The translations under genes and the position numbers were made by a program. A DNA stretch of 64,000 bases from Lunularia cruciata (taxonomy: Eukaryota > Streptophyta > Marchantiopsida > Lunulariales > Lunulariaceae): the NCBI GenBank assembly GCA_948567375.1, contig OX419760.1, positions 13,330,001 through 13,394,000 on the forward strand. The letters run 5' to 3'. Positions 35,356 through 47,076 of this stretch are shown in pieces; the stretch's first letter is position 1, and every line of letters begins with the position of its first letter. The notes under the pieces were generated by a model. The model did not search any database. It was not told where the DNA came from and saw nothing but the letters and a program-made list of their open reading frames with translations.

Positions 35356-36153
35356 TGTAACACCCATTGGTGCATGTAAACTCTATAGGAGTATTAAGTT
35401 TCATTGGTGCATGTAAAATCTATAGGAGTATTAAGTATTACTCTATAGTTTGGTATTGCAAGTAGTGGAGAAATATTATCCCTATAACTTGTAACACCCA
35501 TTGGTGCATGTAAATTCTATATGGATTTTAGCTAAGCTTCTATATTAGTCATGATTAGCTAGAGTTATTCTTCAATAAGATAAAGGTGACCCTATTCTAG
35601 AGGAAAGGAAAAGAGTGAACACTATTATTTTGTCTTCTTGTGTATTGACTTGGTATTATTCCTAGTTATTTGACTTTGAAGAAAGAGTTGAGAACTCTTG
35701 GGTCCACAAGCCTTGTTGGTGCAGACTTTCCTATAGTCCAAGGATAGCCCATGTGAAGGAATCCTTGACTTAGTTGGTATGTGAGGATAAGACCATTTAC
35801 TTATGTAATTATTTCTATGTACTTAAATATTCCTTCAGATTTTCAAATTTTATTTGAATTTTAGCCTAAAATCTTGAGTTACTTTGGTTATTAGTAGCTT
35901 TGTTGTGTTAATTTTTCACAAGTATATAAGCTAGGAGTGAGGAAGTACTTATCATCCTTTCATTTGTAATTATCTCTCTTTCATTGAATTCTCTACTAAG
36001 CAATGTCTTGAGTCTTGGAGGTGCCTTGGAGTTCTAGCTTTGGAGGAGTGTGATGGAGTTGGGGTTTCTTGTCTTCTTAGTCTATGGTGCATTACCTTAA
36101 TAGCAACTAGAGGTTCATCTTATCATCTTGAGTGAGAGATAGGCTGGCTAACA
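35356..36153 (+). mobile_element. Older plus-oriented LTR of the 60724-64000 family
   Basis: It begins TGTAACACCCATTGGTGCATG and ends GGCTGGCTAACA, matching the reverse complement of the 14203, 32395 and 60724 LTRs throughout but clearly diverged. It is 798 bp, longer because a phrase CATTGGTGCATGTAAA is present three times near its start (35366-35520). A TATA-like GTATATAAG lies near 35922. No target duplication was found, so the copy is older or rearranged. Confidence 0.85.
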
Positions 36154-37640
36154 TTTTTGGTTACATTGTTATGACTTTTGTAGAAGGCAAGATAATGTTC
36201 CATGTTCAATTGTATATTATATTAGACAGAAAGACGCATGAGAGCTCACTTGGACAGAACATTAGGAGAGATGAGAGCTAAACTTATGTTAGAGAACTTG
36301 GATTCAATTTAACATCCTATATTTTCTTTATGATGCTTTTGAGGTAATCTTATATATCCTATAACAAAAGAGTTTTTGGAGAGATTATGTGAGTTGGATT
36401 GAAGATTTTGGGGATCATGGTGATTTTGGGCAAAACCTCAAATTTGAGATCTATATTTGAAATTTTCAAAGATTGTAGCTTGGATTATCTTTCACATGAG
36501 ACACTTAAAATTATTGCAAAGGCTACTACAAGTGCCGAGCTAGAATTTTTGGAAGGTGATAGGGTGAACTGTTCTCGCTAACTATATGCTCTCTAGAATT
36601 TTGTATAGAGTTTGCAGAATTTTTTCATTTTTCATTAGATTTTTCTGAAAGTTTTTGAGAACATTAAGTGCAAGCTATTCTACCTTTTTCTTAAGGATTG
36701 GGGAGAGATTGTCCTTGCATAGACAGTTATGAATTTTTGAAGTGAAGGAGGTGGTTTTAGACTAAATCTGGAATGATGTGTAACAAATAGAGAAAATTTT
36801 GTGACCAATGGCTGGACAAAAAGGTCAGAAATTTTGCAAGGGAGAACTCTCTAGATTGGATTTCATGTGTGAAAAATTGTAGAGGATTTGGAGTTATTAG
36901 TTGGGAAGATAGACTGAAATTGTAAAGAAGGGTCAATTCAAGGGAGTTGAGTTCTCATGCATGAGGAGTGTGAGAATGACCATAAGCATGTTTAAGTGTT
37001 AAGAATCATCTTGGGATCATGGAGGGCCATCAAGAGTGGAATTTGAGGTATGAAAGGTTTCCCAAGGGTTTGAGGTGATTATAGGAGTGGATTTAAAACA
37101 AAAGAATTTAGAATAGAATTTGAAAGAGTGTTGAGAGGATCCAAAAACCTAAACCATTGGGAGGAAAGAGTGATTCTAAATGTTTTATATGGAGAGAAGG
37201 GACATCAGGCAAGTTCATATCCATTGACCTTTGAGAGCAAGAGATTGAGTGAAAACAGAGACTTACTTGACTTGGGGTTACATGTTGGATCTTCTTCACA
37301 AAGATTGGGAGGGAGAAGATCTAAAACCAAGGATTTTTGTGAGGTTTGTGGAGTAGGACTTCCAAAAGGCATGAGTGCAGTGGAGTAATAGCACTTTTGG
37401 AGACTTTGGTGAAGATCTTGGGGAGAGTCTTGGCATGGCTAAAAAAACTACTTTCATCATATAGTTCTCAAGATTAGTGATGGAGATAACTTTTCATGGA
37501 GTTTCTTGCCTTCTTAGTCCATGTTGTGCTACCTTAATAACCATCAAAGGTTCACATTGATTAAGAGAAAAGCCAGCTTCCAGGCCAAACAACATAGAAC
37601 AACACACAAATAGGAGTGCAACCAAGCCATCCTAAGTTGC
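36154..37640. other. Sequence without a supportable gene
   Basis: Short ORFs only (60-86 residues), no motifs. A segment at about 37500-37560 (TTCTTAGTCCATGTTGTGCT, then ACCTTAATAACCATCAAAGG) resembles the 3' end of the LTR family at 36080-36130, so a fragment of that LTR may be embedded here. Confidence 0.4.
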
Positions 37641-39790
37641 ATGAAATGCACAAATTACTCACTCCTATGACTGATTGCAATGTACATCGCGAACATTGTT
37701 ACACCAAAATTGGAAGCATTAGAGGAATTCCTACCATTCTACAAGGAACTTGACCCCATAATCAACAACACAACAATGTTAGTACAATTTTTTCATAATT
37801 TGGCACAATCAATGATTAAGGAGAAGACTCTTCTACTTAATGAATTGATCAAGGTCAAGGAGCAACTCAAGGAGACAAACACAAGTTTGGAAAACTTCCT
37901 AATGGACTATCTCCCATGACAAGAACAATACAATGCACTCATCCTAAAGCTAAAGGAAAAATTCAACAACCACAATGGCAAAGCCTTCCAGCAACAAGAG
38001 TAGCATAAAGACAAACTACAAGTCCAAGTTAACAAACTATGGACTCTATGAGCTGAGTTAGAGGATGCTAGAACCAAGACAACAATGGCCCAAATGAAAT
38101 ACATCAATCTAAAGAAGATGACTGATCTTTGTATCCTAGACCTCAATATGAGCTTTAAATGCCAATGGGAGGAGGAAGAAGAGCAACACACAAAGATAAA
38201 AGATGAGCTATTGAACAAACTTTAGAGTGAAAGAAGCAACTTGGAGAATGAACAAACAGGGCTCCTCGCCACAATCTTGCATACAATCACTCAACTCTTG
38301 GACTACTTGTAATGCATTGATGATGAGAACACCTAGCATGAAAATTTGTAGACTTGAGGACATAGATTGATTTACTATACAAACAAACAACTCAAGGTGT
38401 TGTTTGTTGAAATACAATGGCATACCAACTTCAAGTTCAAGGAGACCTATACTTTTTTTGTATGAATTGGTGATGGTTATAAGAAGGATCTTGTAGAGCT
38501 CATTCAGATATACAAAGGAGCAAGTAGTTTGTCACAAGTATTGCCTATTCATATTGATGATGATTAACAACTATGACAACTTAATACACAACAACCAACA
38601 ACAAACTTCATAAAAAATGACTAAGTGTCACCTTGTAGATATGATAGAGTAGTTTTGTAGTTGTAGTCCAAGACAATTCATATTTGTACAAAGTTAGGTT
38701 ACAATACAAAGATCTTGTGCACTACTTGACACTTAACATTACTAGTTGTAGATAATAGGTTAAGAGGCTAGGGTGGCCATATCATGTGGCCCACACTAAG
38801 TTAAGATTAGGTTAGGTCATGATAAGTAGATAAGATGTGATTATCACTAAGTGCCTTAGATGTAAATAGGAGATTTCTACATTCATTATAGCCATTGGAT
38901 TTCTTTGTGGCTAAGTAGGAAATTTATTACAAGCTTAAGCTTGATTTCCACCATGTCCATTTTATGCTTCTTACTTTTGTAGTAAATGAAGTTTATACCA
39001 TCAAGACTCCTGAGTTGGTGTATGTGTATTAGTTTGCACTTTGTATGGGTAATTACATGCTTAATTGAGGAGGAGTGAGAAATCTTGATGTATGAGCAAA
39101 AACACTTGAGAGAGAGGAATCATTTGTGTGGAACTGGAGTGTGCAACCTTGGAGGGTCTAAAGAGGTTATGAATGGTATAGAGATATGCTACCAAACGCC
39201 TAAAATATCATAAAGTACAACTACCTTGTAGTATCCATAGTGTAGGCATTCAAGACCCCCATGATGTAGTACCTTTTAGGAAGAGTGGAATGCAATGTCA
39301 TAGTTATGGTTATCAAAGTGATTGGACCCTTGGAAGATCTTACTCCTTCTTAGTTTGCATGTTCTAGGGCACTATCCTTAAGATATCTCAATACTACCAA
39401 TCTTGTACGACCTGAACTTTGCAAGGAGAGTTTGGTTTGTAGACTTATGAATGTCTCAACACTCTTGGTCAGAAATGTGGTCAGACAAAAAAGGAGATGA
39501 AGAAATTTAGAGGCAAAGTAACCATTGTTACAAATGAACTACCACCTTTAGGAATCCTTTGGATTAAATCTATAGTGAATGTGAATTTTGGGTTGTTTAT
39601 CTTTTTATAGTGTGCAAGAGTATTTATTTTATTCTCTTATGGGAGTGACTCTACCCAAGAGTTTAAATATAAAACAATAGATTGTCATCATAGTGACACT
39701 TTTATCTCACTTTTAGTCATCTTCAACTCCTATCCTTGTGGGACCAACCAGTTCTTAACACAATATTATGAATTGGGACAACACTATGTC
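37641..39790 (+). mobile_element. Family X repeat copy with coiled-coil relic and LTR-like end
   Basis: A coding relic at 37680-38620 has PKLEALEEFLPFYKELDPI and LIKVKEQLKETNTSLENF, similar to the one at 195-345. Near 39295-39340 the phrase TATCAAAGTGATTGGACCC matches 988-1010. The terminal block GAGTGACTCTACCCAAGAG at 39640-39660 matches 1317-1335. The order of blocks is the same as in copy 1-1490. No pol domains are seen. Confidence 0.55.
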
Positions 39791-39845
39791 ACTACATGCA
39801 CATGCACATATGCAATTATAGTTGATATTATATATTATATATAGA

Positions 39846-39867
39846 TTATATATATATATATATATTA
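39846..39867. repeat. (TA)n microsatellite
   Basis: A run of about 10 TA units, bracketed by further TATATTATAT. It lies just upstream of the chromovirus relic. Confidence 0.9.
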
Positions 39868-40213
39868 TTAAAAATAGACCTCGTGCTCTTAAGTTACATA
39901 TACCTTGATTCCACAATCAATTATACTTGTGTACACATGGTTGATTACACAAAGGCTTGATTTATGGAACTTGATAGGCTTATGGACCACCAAATCCACT
40001 TCCACCAAATCATTGGGATTTTTGCATCCAAATACTACCCAAGCATTGTTTCACACAGTTCATCACCTCGCACTTTGGACAAGATATTCTGCATATGATC
40101 ACCATATTTGAGGAACCCTTGGTGCTTCCGGTTGTAACTTATGGAGAATGGTGGACATGTTGTTTCTATGTGTTAATAAATTAGATAGCTTGGGAGTGGT
40201 GTGATAGAGGAGC

Positions 40214-41130
40214 AACCATGGCGGTAATACCTGATGTTATCCTTGCTATGTAACAACAAATCGAGCACCTTACTCGATTATTGGATGAACGAGATCTTTG
40301 ACGACAAGAGCAGGTGGAGAGAGTACCAATTCGAGAAGGAGAAGATTGGATCAGATTCCCTAAACCCAAGGTATTTGAAGGCAAGAATCTCCCGAGTGCA
40401 GTGGAGAATTTTGTGTTTGATTGTGAACGTTATTTTGAAGCTACCAATCTACAAGATGAGCGAAAACAAATTCTCTTGGCTTCTAGCCAATTAAATGGAG
40501 TAGCAAAGCTATGGTGGAGATTTTGAGTAGAGCGAGCCAAATGACAAATGGTTGCACCGATCTTGACATGGGCAGAATTCAAGAGCGCAATAATCAGTCA
40601 GTTCCAAGTTATAAATGCCACACAAGCTGCACGGGATAAGTTGGCAGAGTTGAAACAGATTGGCTCTGTAAGAAGTTACATCATGCAGTTCCAAAACACC
40701 ATCATGCAAATTCCAAATATTTTGGAAGGTGAGCTCTGGATCAATTTTTGAGGGGCTTGAAGGCAAGAACTAAATTAGAGGTAACCATGCAAGAGCCACA
40801 ACACTTGGAGGAAGCCATGCGGTTGGCCGAACGTTTTGATTCTTTGGTGGCAACAACTTGGTCTCGACTTCCACAAAGCCTACCAATACACTACACACAA
40901 GTGGAGGAGCCAGCACCAATGGAGATTGATGCAATTCAATGAAGACCACTGGGCATGGCAGACAAGGAGAAACTGCAACAAAATGGTGGTTGTTTTTATT
41001 GTCGCCAGTTGGGGCATCGCATTGCTGAATGTCCACTTAAGAATGGACGACCTCGACAAGTTGCCCAAGTGGAGGTTGTGGAGCGGAATGATCAAGGAAA
41101 TGAGGAATCCCAATAGGAGATTTTGAGCCG
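40214..41130 (+). pseudogene. gag: Chromovirus Gag (broken)
   Basis: The reconstructed order begins with a charged N-terminus (IEHLTRLLDERDLRRQEQ-like), followed by WIRFPKPKVFEGK and VENFVFDCERYFEA. Then come LNGVAKLWWRF and ILTWAEFKSAIISQF, the usual Ty3 capsid landmarks. RDKLAELKQIGSVRSYIMQF follows, then a CCHC zinc knuckle CFYCRQLGHRIAEC at 40991-41032. Frames change at about 40525, 40750 and 40940. It would form the particle and bind RNA. Confidence 0.88.
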
Positions 41131-41142
41131 CCTACTGGGAGC

Positions 41143-41580
41143 TTGATTAGTTCCAATGGGATTGAAGGCTTGACCTATGCAAGTCTGCTTCACTTGCAAG
41201 GTATGATATCTAATAGGGGTTGTAGGATTTTGGTTGATTTTGGAAGTTCAAAGAATTGCATGTCTATGCAAGTAGCAAAGGAATTGGGTATTCCTATCAA
41301 GCCAGTGATTGGAAGTAGTTTGATGATGGCGGATGGTAGAAAGGGTTCTACATTCCACACCTCGCATCTTGTTACCTTCAAGATTGGGAAGGAGTATTTG
41401 GAGTGTATGAGGTTTGTAGTGGCACCTCTACACTATGATATCATTCTGGGTCTACCTTGGCTTGAATGTCACAAGGTTCAATTCGATTGGACCCAACGCC
41501 AAATTCAAGTACAACACCAAGGTAGGAATTTCCGATTAGGTTGTCTGGCACCTCTGAGTAAGACACCTAAGAATAGTCAG
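41143..41580 (+). pseudogene. Chromovirus aspartic protease
   Basis: CRILVDFGSSKNCMSMQVAKELG has the active-site region as D-F-G-S, where the family has D-S-G-S, so the Ser is replaced by Phe (a single C-to-T change). ADGRK, FVVAPLHYDIILGLPWLE and FDWTQRQIQV follow as the flap-side and I-LG motifs. The open frame at 41143-41817 continues into a repeat-bearing linker. Confidence 0.85.
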
Positions 41581-41760
41581 TCCCAAGATGGGAAGTTTGT
41601 CGAGAAGGTAGCCATAGAGCAAATCTGGAAGGGAGATGAGTCCCAGGATGGGAAGTTTGCCAAGAAGGCAACCATGGAGCAAGCTTGGAAGAGAGATGAG
41701 TTCCTAGAAGGGAAGTTTGTTAAAGAAGCAGCCATAGAGCAAGCTTTGCAGGAAGATAAG
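41581..41760 (+). repeat. Three in-frame 60-bp repeats in the protease-RT linker
   Basis: Units 41581-41640, 41641-41700 and 41701-41760 are each exactly 60 bp and encode 20-residue repeats of the type SQDGKF-KA-IEQ-W-DE. They keep the reading frame. Such linkers are usually variable and could be a flexible spacer. Confidence 0.92.
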
Positions 41761-41817
41761 TCTGTATTCATGGTGTGGATCAAGTCAATTGCACAAGAAC
41801 AATCTGACAAGTGCTAA

Positions 41818-42890
41818 GTGCCGCATCAAGCTATGGTTGATCGGATAGTTCAGGAGTTTGCAGATGTGTTTCCAGATGATCTGCCAAAGGGATTACCCTC
41901 CAATCGAGGTATGCCCTTCAAGATTGAGTTATTGCCAGGGAGTACTCCAATGAGTAGACCAATCTATCGGCTCTCACCAAAGGAGTTGGAAGAGTTGCGA
42001 ACAACACTTACAGAGTTGTTGGAGAAGGATTTCATACAACATAGTACTTCTCCTTGGGGAGCACCAGTACTATTTGTTCCAAAGAAGGATGGAGGACTTT
42101 GTTTTTGTATTGATTACCGTGGGCTCAATAAGCAAACCGTGAAGAATGCATATCCCTTGCCTTGGATTGATGACTTACTTGATCAACTAAGTGGAGCACG
42201 TTACTTTTCCAAGTTGGATCTTTGTAGCGGCTATTGGCAAATTCAGATTGATAGAGAAGATGTGCAAAAGACTGCCTTTCGCACAAGGTATGGACATTTT
42301 GAGTGGAGAGTTCTACCTTTTGGACTTACTAATGCTCCAGCAGTCTTCATGGATTAGATGCATCGGGTGTTGGATGGACTATTGGATCAGTCAGTGGTGG
42401 TGTTCTTGGATGATATCTTAATCTATAGCAAGACAGAGGCAAAACATGTGAATCATGTGCAAAAAGTCCTAATATGACTACGACAATGGAAATTTTATTG
42501 CAAGAAGTCGAAGTGTGCTTTTTGGCAAAAGGAGGTTACCTTCTTGGGTCATAATATCTCATCAGAGGGGATCAAGATGGAGGAAGAGAAGATCAAGGCC
42601 ATTACTGATTGGCCTACCCCAAAGGATGCTACAGAAGTACAGGCATTCAATGGATTGACCAGTTTTTACCGGCGGTTCATCTACTATTATGCTCATGTGG
42701 CTGCACCATTGACTGACCTCTTGGGAAAGAACTCAAGCTTCCAATGGAACACCAAACATGAAGAAGCATTCCAGAAGTTGAAACATATGTTGTCTTCAAG
42801 ACCCATTCTTCAACCATATGATCCTCAACTACCTTGTGTGGTTGATTTTGATGCTTCTAACTTTGCAATTGGAGCTGTGTTGCAACAATA
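41818..42890 (+). pseudogene. pol: Chromovirus reverse transcriptase
   Basis: The domain starts [19 protein letters not shown]. Then come [60 protein letters not shown] and [15 protein letters not shown]. After a stop at 42355 it continues with VVFLDDILIYSK (FLDD at 42403-42414), then FLGHNISSEGI and FYRRFI. A second stop is at about 42476. It is a typical chromovirus RT and otherwise nearly intact. Confidence 0.93.
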
Positions 42891-43195
42891 ATTTTTGGAT
42901 GGACTACATCCCATTGCCTTTATGTCTCGCCAACTAAATATAGCTGAAAGAAATTACTCTGCTTGAGATCGGGAACAACTTGCAATGGTATATGCCACCA
43001 AGGTATGGAGGCATTATCTCTTGGGGAAACAAGTGATCATGCAAACTGATCACAAGCCATTGTTGCACACCTTACACCTGGAGCACATGAAGAGTCAACA
43101 TCATCGATGGGAAGAGCAACTTCAATTGTTTGACATCAAACTTGAGTACAAACCAAGTCGGTTCCATGTCATCCCTGATGCTCTATCACGATGAC
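42800..43195 (+). pseudogene. pol: Chromovirus RNase H
   Basis: CVVDFDASNFAIGAVLQQ, stop at 42889, then HPIAFMSRQLNIAERNYSA, stop, REQLAMVYA, HYLLGKQVIMQTDHKPLL, and FHVIPDALSR ending at the stop at 43192. The catalytic Asp (DFDAS), Glu (DREQLA) and Asp (QTDHK) are visible. Confidence 0.9.
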
Positions 43196-43200
43196 CTGAT

Positions 43201-44140
43201 TTGAAGTCCTTTCCTCTCATTACGGCAGCAATTACAACTGTGTCAATTGACCCCAAGATCCATAACGAGTTTCGGTTAACTCTACAACAAGATCCCTTCT
43301 TCCAAATGGTACATGGTCGTCTAACAACAGGTGACAAGGAGTATAACACCTTCTCCTTCAAGGAAAGCCTTCTATTCCATGCGGACCGGATCTATGTTCC
43401 AGCCAAAGGTGATCTTCGACTTGTGTGCCTTCAAGAAGCCCATGATTTATACATCGTTGGTCACATGGGTGTAGACAAGACCTTGGGTACCCTCCAACGT
43501 CAAGGGTGGTGGACCAACATGACACAAGATGTTTGAGAATTTGTCAAATTGTGTGAGAGATGCCAATGTAACAAGGCCAGTAACCAGAAGCCAAGTGGAC
43601 TCCTTCAACTACTCGCCATTCCATCCGCTTGCTGGGAGCATGTGAGCTTGGATCTCATCACATCCTTGCCAAAGACAAAACAAGGACACACCACAATCGT
43701 GGTGTTTGTGGATAAGCTTAGTAAGCAAATCCACTTGGCACCAACCTATGATACCGTGGATGCTCCAACCTTAGCGCAAATCTACTTCGACAATGTCTTC
43801 AAGCATCATGGGATGCCATGTGTACTCATCTCTGACCGTGATCCTTGATTTACCAAGAAGTTTTAGCAAGCACTCTTCCAGATACTCGGCACCAAGCTTG
43901 CTTTGTCCACGGCCTATCATCCTCAAACTGATGGACAAACCAAACGTGCCAATCGTACATTGGAGGATATGTTGCGGGCCTTTGTCAATGTCCACCATAC
44001 CAATTGGGATGAATGTCTTGCAGCTGCAAAATTTGCCTACAACAATTCCAAACAGGCAAGCACCGGATTTTCTCCCTTCTTTCTCAATTTTGGCCAAGAT
44101 CCGCTTGTTCCAAATTCTCTTCTTGCTCCCCCTCCATCTT
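43201..44140 (+). pseudogene. pol: Chromovirus integrase (broken)
   Basis: The zinc-finger region has HDLYIVGHMGVDKT and CERCQCNKAS. The core has WEHVSLDLITSLP (first Asp), VLISDRDP-stop-FTKKF (second Asp), then HPQTDGQTKRANRTLEDML. The third catalytic residue is normally the Glu of GQTER, but here the codon at 43942-43944 is AAA (Lys), so the catalytic triad is lost. Stops at about 43534, 43846, 43864 and 44140 also break it. Confidence 0.9.
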
Positions 44141-44163
44141 AGGTTCCTCATACTTCCACATTC

Positions 44164-44712
44164 TTGACCACTATATCCCAATCGCTCCAACAAGCCAAGT
44201 CTCACCTCCTTGTTGCTCAGAATCACCAAAAACAATATGCGGACCACCATCGTTGTGATCTCACCTTTGAAGTTGGTGATAAAGTCATGCTATCTTCCAG
44301 TAACCTCCCTCTCTCACTTGATACCCAAGTTTGTAAACTTGCCTCTAACTGGATAGGACCCTTTGATATCACCCAAATTGTCTCTCTTGTTGCTTATCGA
44401 CTTGCCTTACCTTGTCACATGCGTATCCATCATGTCTTTCATGTTTCCAAGTTGAAACCCTTTGTTCCTTTTCTTCTCGAGTCCAACCTCCCCCTCTTCT
44501 CATCCCTATCAATGATCATAAGGAGTATGAAGTTGATCGTATCCTTGCGCGTCGCCATATCCAATGAGGCCGTCGCCAACATACAGAGTACACGGTCCTT
44601 TGGAAAGGGTATCCCCTTCATGATGCCACCTGGGAGCCTCTTTCTCACCTCTAGAATACAAAGATGGCCATCCAAGAATTTGAAGCTTCACTGGCAACGA
44701 GGATGTCACTAA
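44164..44712 (+). pseudogene. Integrase C-terminus and chromodomain of the chromovirus
   Basis: 44164-44470 has FEVGDKVMLSSSNLPL, WIGPFDITQIV and IHHVFHVSKLKPF, the GPY/F-type tail. A frame change near 44475 then exposes, at about 44523-44660, YEVDRILARRHIQ and VLWKGYPLHDATWEP, a clear chromodomain (W-x-GY--x-x-x-TWEP). In chromoviruses this module recognises methylated H3 and steers insertion into heterochromatin. Confidence 0.88.
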
Positions 44713-44715
44713 CTA

Positions 44716-44729
44716 GCGGCGGGGGAATA
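44716..44729 (+). promoter_or_regulatory. Polypurine tract of the chromovirus
   Basis: AGCGGCGGGGGAAT lies immediately before the TG that starts the 3' LTR at 44730, the expected place for the plus-strand primer. Confidence 0.8.
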
Positions 44730-45125
44730 TGTAACAATATGGAGTTTAGCGACGAAGTTAGTCGGGCTTACAAAGTAGCACATAAGACAAAGTAGCCTAG
44801 AATATTCCAAAAGTATCTAGGAAGCTTCTTGGGAAGCTTCCCGGTTAACTTAGCTTGCACCTTAAGTAAGTAGCTTCTAGAAGCTTCCAACTAGCTTAGC
44901 TTGCACGCCAAGTAGGCGGCTTCTAGAAGGAAGCTTCTTGAGAAGCTTCCTAGTTAACTTGGCTTGCACTCTAAGAAAGCGACTTGAGGAAGCTTCTTGA
45001 GAAGCTTCTCAAGGGCCTTGTATGCTACCTATAAATACCAAAGCCAAAGCTCATGCTAGGCATTCGGAGTTTTCCCTCATTCAAGCATCCCAATGTGAGT
45101 TTCCATTCTCCTATTTCTCTCCTCG
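44730..45125 (+). repeat. Partial 3' LTR of the chromovirus with hairpin-rich U3
   Basis: It begins TGTAACAATATGG. Between 44820 and 45010 it holds several related subrepeats carrying AGCTTGCAC and self-complementary GAAGCTTCTTGAGAAGCTTC-type strings (HindIII-site palindromes). A TATA box CTATAAATACC lies at about 45029-45039 and a CATTC start region follows. Matching sequence fades near 45125; no CA end or second LTR was found, so the 3' boundary is approximate. Confidence 0.8.
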
Positions 45126-46300
45126 GATTTGGTCTTTTACATTATGGGTAATTATTATGGATAACAATGTCTTATGACCAACCAAAAAAAAATACTTTTT
45201 ATTAAGTAAACCATCTATGTTTTATAAGCTATTAGTATTCCCTTAGTAAATTGAAAACAAACCAACAAGAAAATTGTAATGACTCAATGTAGATCAAAAT
45301 TTAGTAAAATAGTAAGAACCCCATGGGGATACAAGTTAGAGATGACTAGAAGATGAATTGAAGTATCACAATAGTCAATTCTCTATTGTCTCTTATTTAA
45401 CCTTTTGGGCAGAATTATTCCCAAAAGAAGGTAGTGTAATCCTTGTGGTAAACTACAAAAAGAGAAAACAAAATCACTTTTATTATGGATCTTTTCCAAT
45501 TTATTCCTAGAGATGATGGTTCATTTGTCACAAAGCTTATTTTGCTTTGTAGATCAGTACCCATTGAAGGACTGACAAGGCTGATGGTTTTTATCTTTTG
45601 ATGTTTTTTAACACCTCAAACTTTGTTTGTGTCACAATTTTTTTGAATGCTCTAAATATCATTAGCACCACAATTAGTGTACATGCCAAAGTCAGTTACC
45701 ACTTTGCAAGTATTTTCCACACAAGGGTCCTATCACTTTGATGACTACAACCACAAAGAATGCATATTCCCAAGATGCACAATTCTAAAGGAGTTGTAGA
45801 TTGATCATATCACCTAGCTTTTTATTACCATGGTACTTCACAATGCTCTTGGTTTTTGTTAGCCATTCACCACATTGCCTTTATTATTCAAACCATGGAG
45901 ATCCAACACTCCAAATAGGTTCAAATGATTGTCTTAACTCAAGCACTCATGTTACTACTTCAAGATTCCTCAGCACGACTTAACCAAGCAAAGAATCCAT
46001 TGTGTAGAATTCATACAACATACAAAAATCATAAAGGTCTTTGAGTAAAATGCTTCATTTTCCAAAATTGGCTGAATGAATGAACTTGGTTTACAATGGC
46101 TCAAATGCTGACCAAAGCAGTTTATACTAGTCTTCCTCTCTTGCTAAGGAAATCCAATGGCTATGATTTAGTAGAAATCTCCTAATCATATGTATATCAC
46201 CATTGCTAATCCTATTTGATTACCTTATCTTATCTTATCTTAGTCTAACTTAACTAAGATTTGCCCAGATCAGCTCCTCAAATTTATCTTTTTCTTCTAA
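45126..46300 (-). mobile_element. Family X copy, minus orientation
   Basis: Read on the minus strand, the block near 45360-45450 matches the terminal block of the other copies (CTTTTGGGCAGAATTATTCCC region). 45660-45780 matches the 960-1100 region (TTGTGGTTGTAGTCATCAAAG and neighbours). No intact frame. Boundaries are approximate. Confidence 0.45.
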
Positions 46301-47076
46301 TTTTCCTTTGGCAGATTATTATGAAGGTCTTCAGCCAAAAACTGATTGCTCATAAAAAGTATCATGAGTTGGTAACATACAATAACAAAGATCCAAATCA
46401 TGGAGATCAAGAGAGTCACAAAGATCACAACCACAAAGGTCTTTATCCTTGTGATCCTTGGACATGGAAGGACTCTGGTGTATTTTTTTGTGTCATCTTT
46501 TCATCCTCATGCAAAGTTACTTTCTATGCCAATGATAATTAGTACAATCTCATGTTTTAGCTTTAGCAATTTTTCTAACCTTCCATGAATCTACAAAATT
46601 TAAAACAAAAAAATAAAAATAAACTGACATCACAAAGGTGAGTTACCACATACAATCCTCCTCAAATGTGAGTATCCTTGTGAGTATCTTGCTCTTTTTT
46701 TCTTTCTTGTGCATAAACTCCCAATGAGTTCTCATCTTGGATCAAGGAAGAAAGTTGATATAAGGTTAGTATAAGTTGGTACAAGGGAGAACATGCAAAT
46801 GCATGTTCCTCCTTGGTGAGTACCCAAGAAATCTCCTCATTAATCAAGTTCTTCAAGTATTGCTTCTCCTTGCTTGAGTAGGGGACAAAAATAGAGTCAA
46901 GTTGAGGGGAAAACAACTAACCAATAATAATCTTCACTTTTCTACAAAGCCAACTGCCAAAGGGCTAGTTTGGTGTTTATCAAATTATTTTTCCTCTCAA
47001 GATGGAAGTGTTATTCTTGAGCTTTTCTTTCTTATGCTATTGTAATGTTCTAAAGACAAGAGAAACCCCAAGAGAA
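46301..47076. other. Sequence without a supportable gene
   Basis: Only short unrecognised ORFs (up to 93 residues, low complexity). A short run of TTATC units lies just left of it at about 46221-46240. No LTR ends were recognised. Confidence 0.4.

Larger units (their letters stand above)
40200..45130 (+). mobile_element. Chromovirus (Ty3/gypsy), 5' LTR missing
   Basis: Gag, protease, RT, RNase H, integrase and chromodomain lie in order on the plus strand, followed by a purine tract and a partial 3' LTR (44730 to about 45125). No matching LTR was found upstream of gag, so the 5' end was lost. Reading frames are long but broken by roughly ten stops, most explained by CGA to TGA changes. The integrase catalytic Glu is Lys. 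The copy is inactive. Confidence 0.92.

Noticed and set aside
39780-39900. 5' LTR of the chromovirus
   Set aside because: No sequence matching the 3' LTR (TGTAACAATATGG and onward) is present upstream of gag; only a TA microsatellite is seen.
43771-44250. 159-aa minus-strand ORF
   Set aside because: Antisense to the chromovirus integrase, which carries clear motifs on the plus strand.
44820-45010. CRISPR-like array
   Set aside because: The subrepeats are irregular, have no unique spacers, and lie inside an LTR of a plant retrotransposon.
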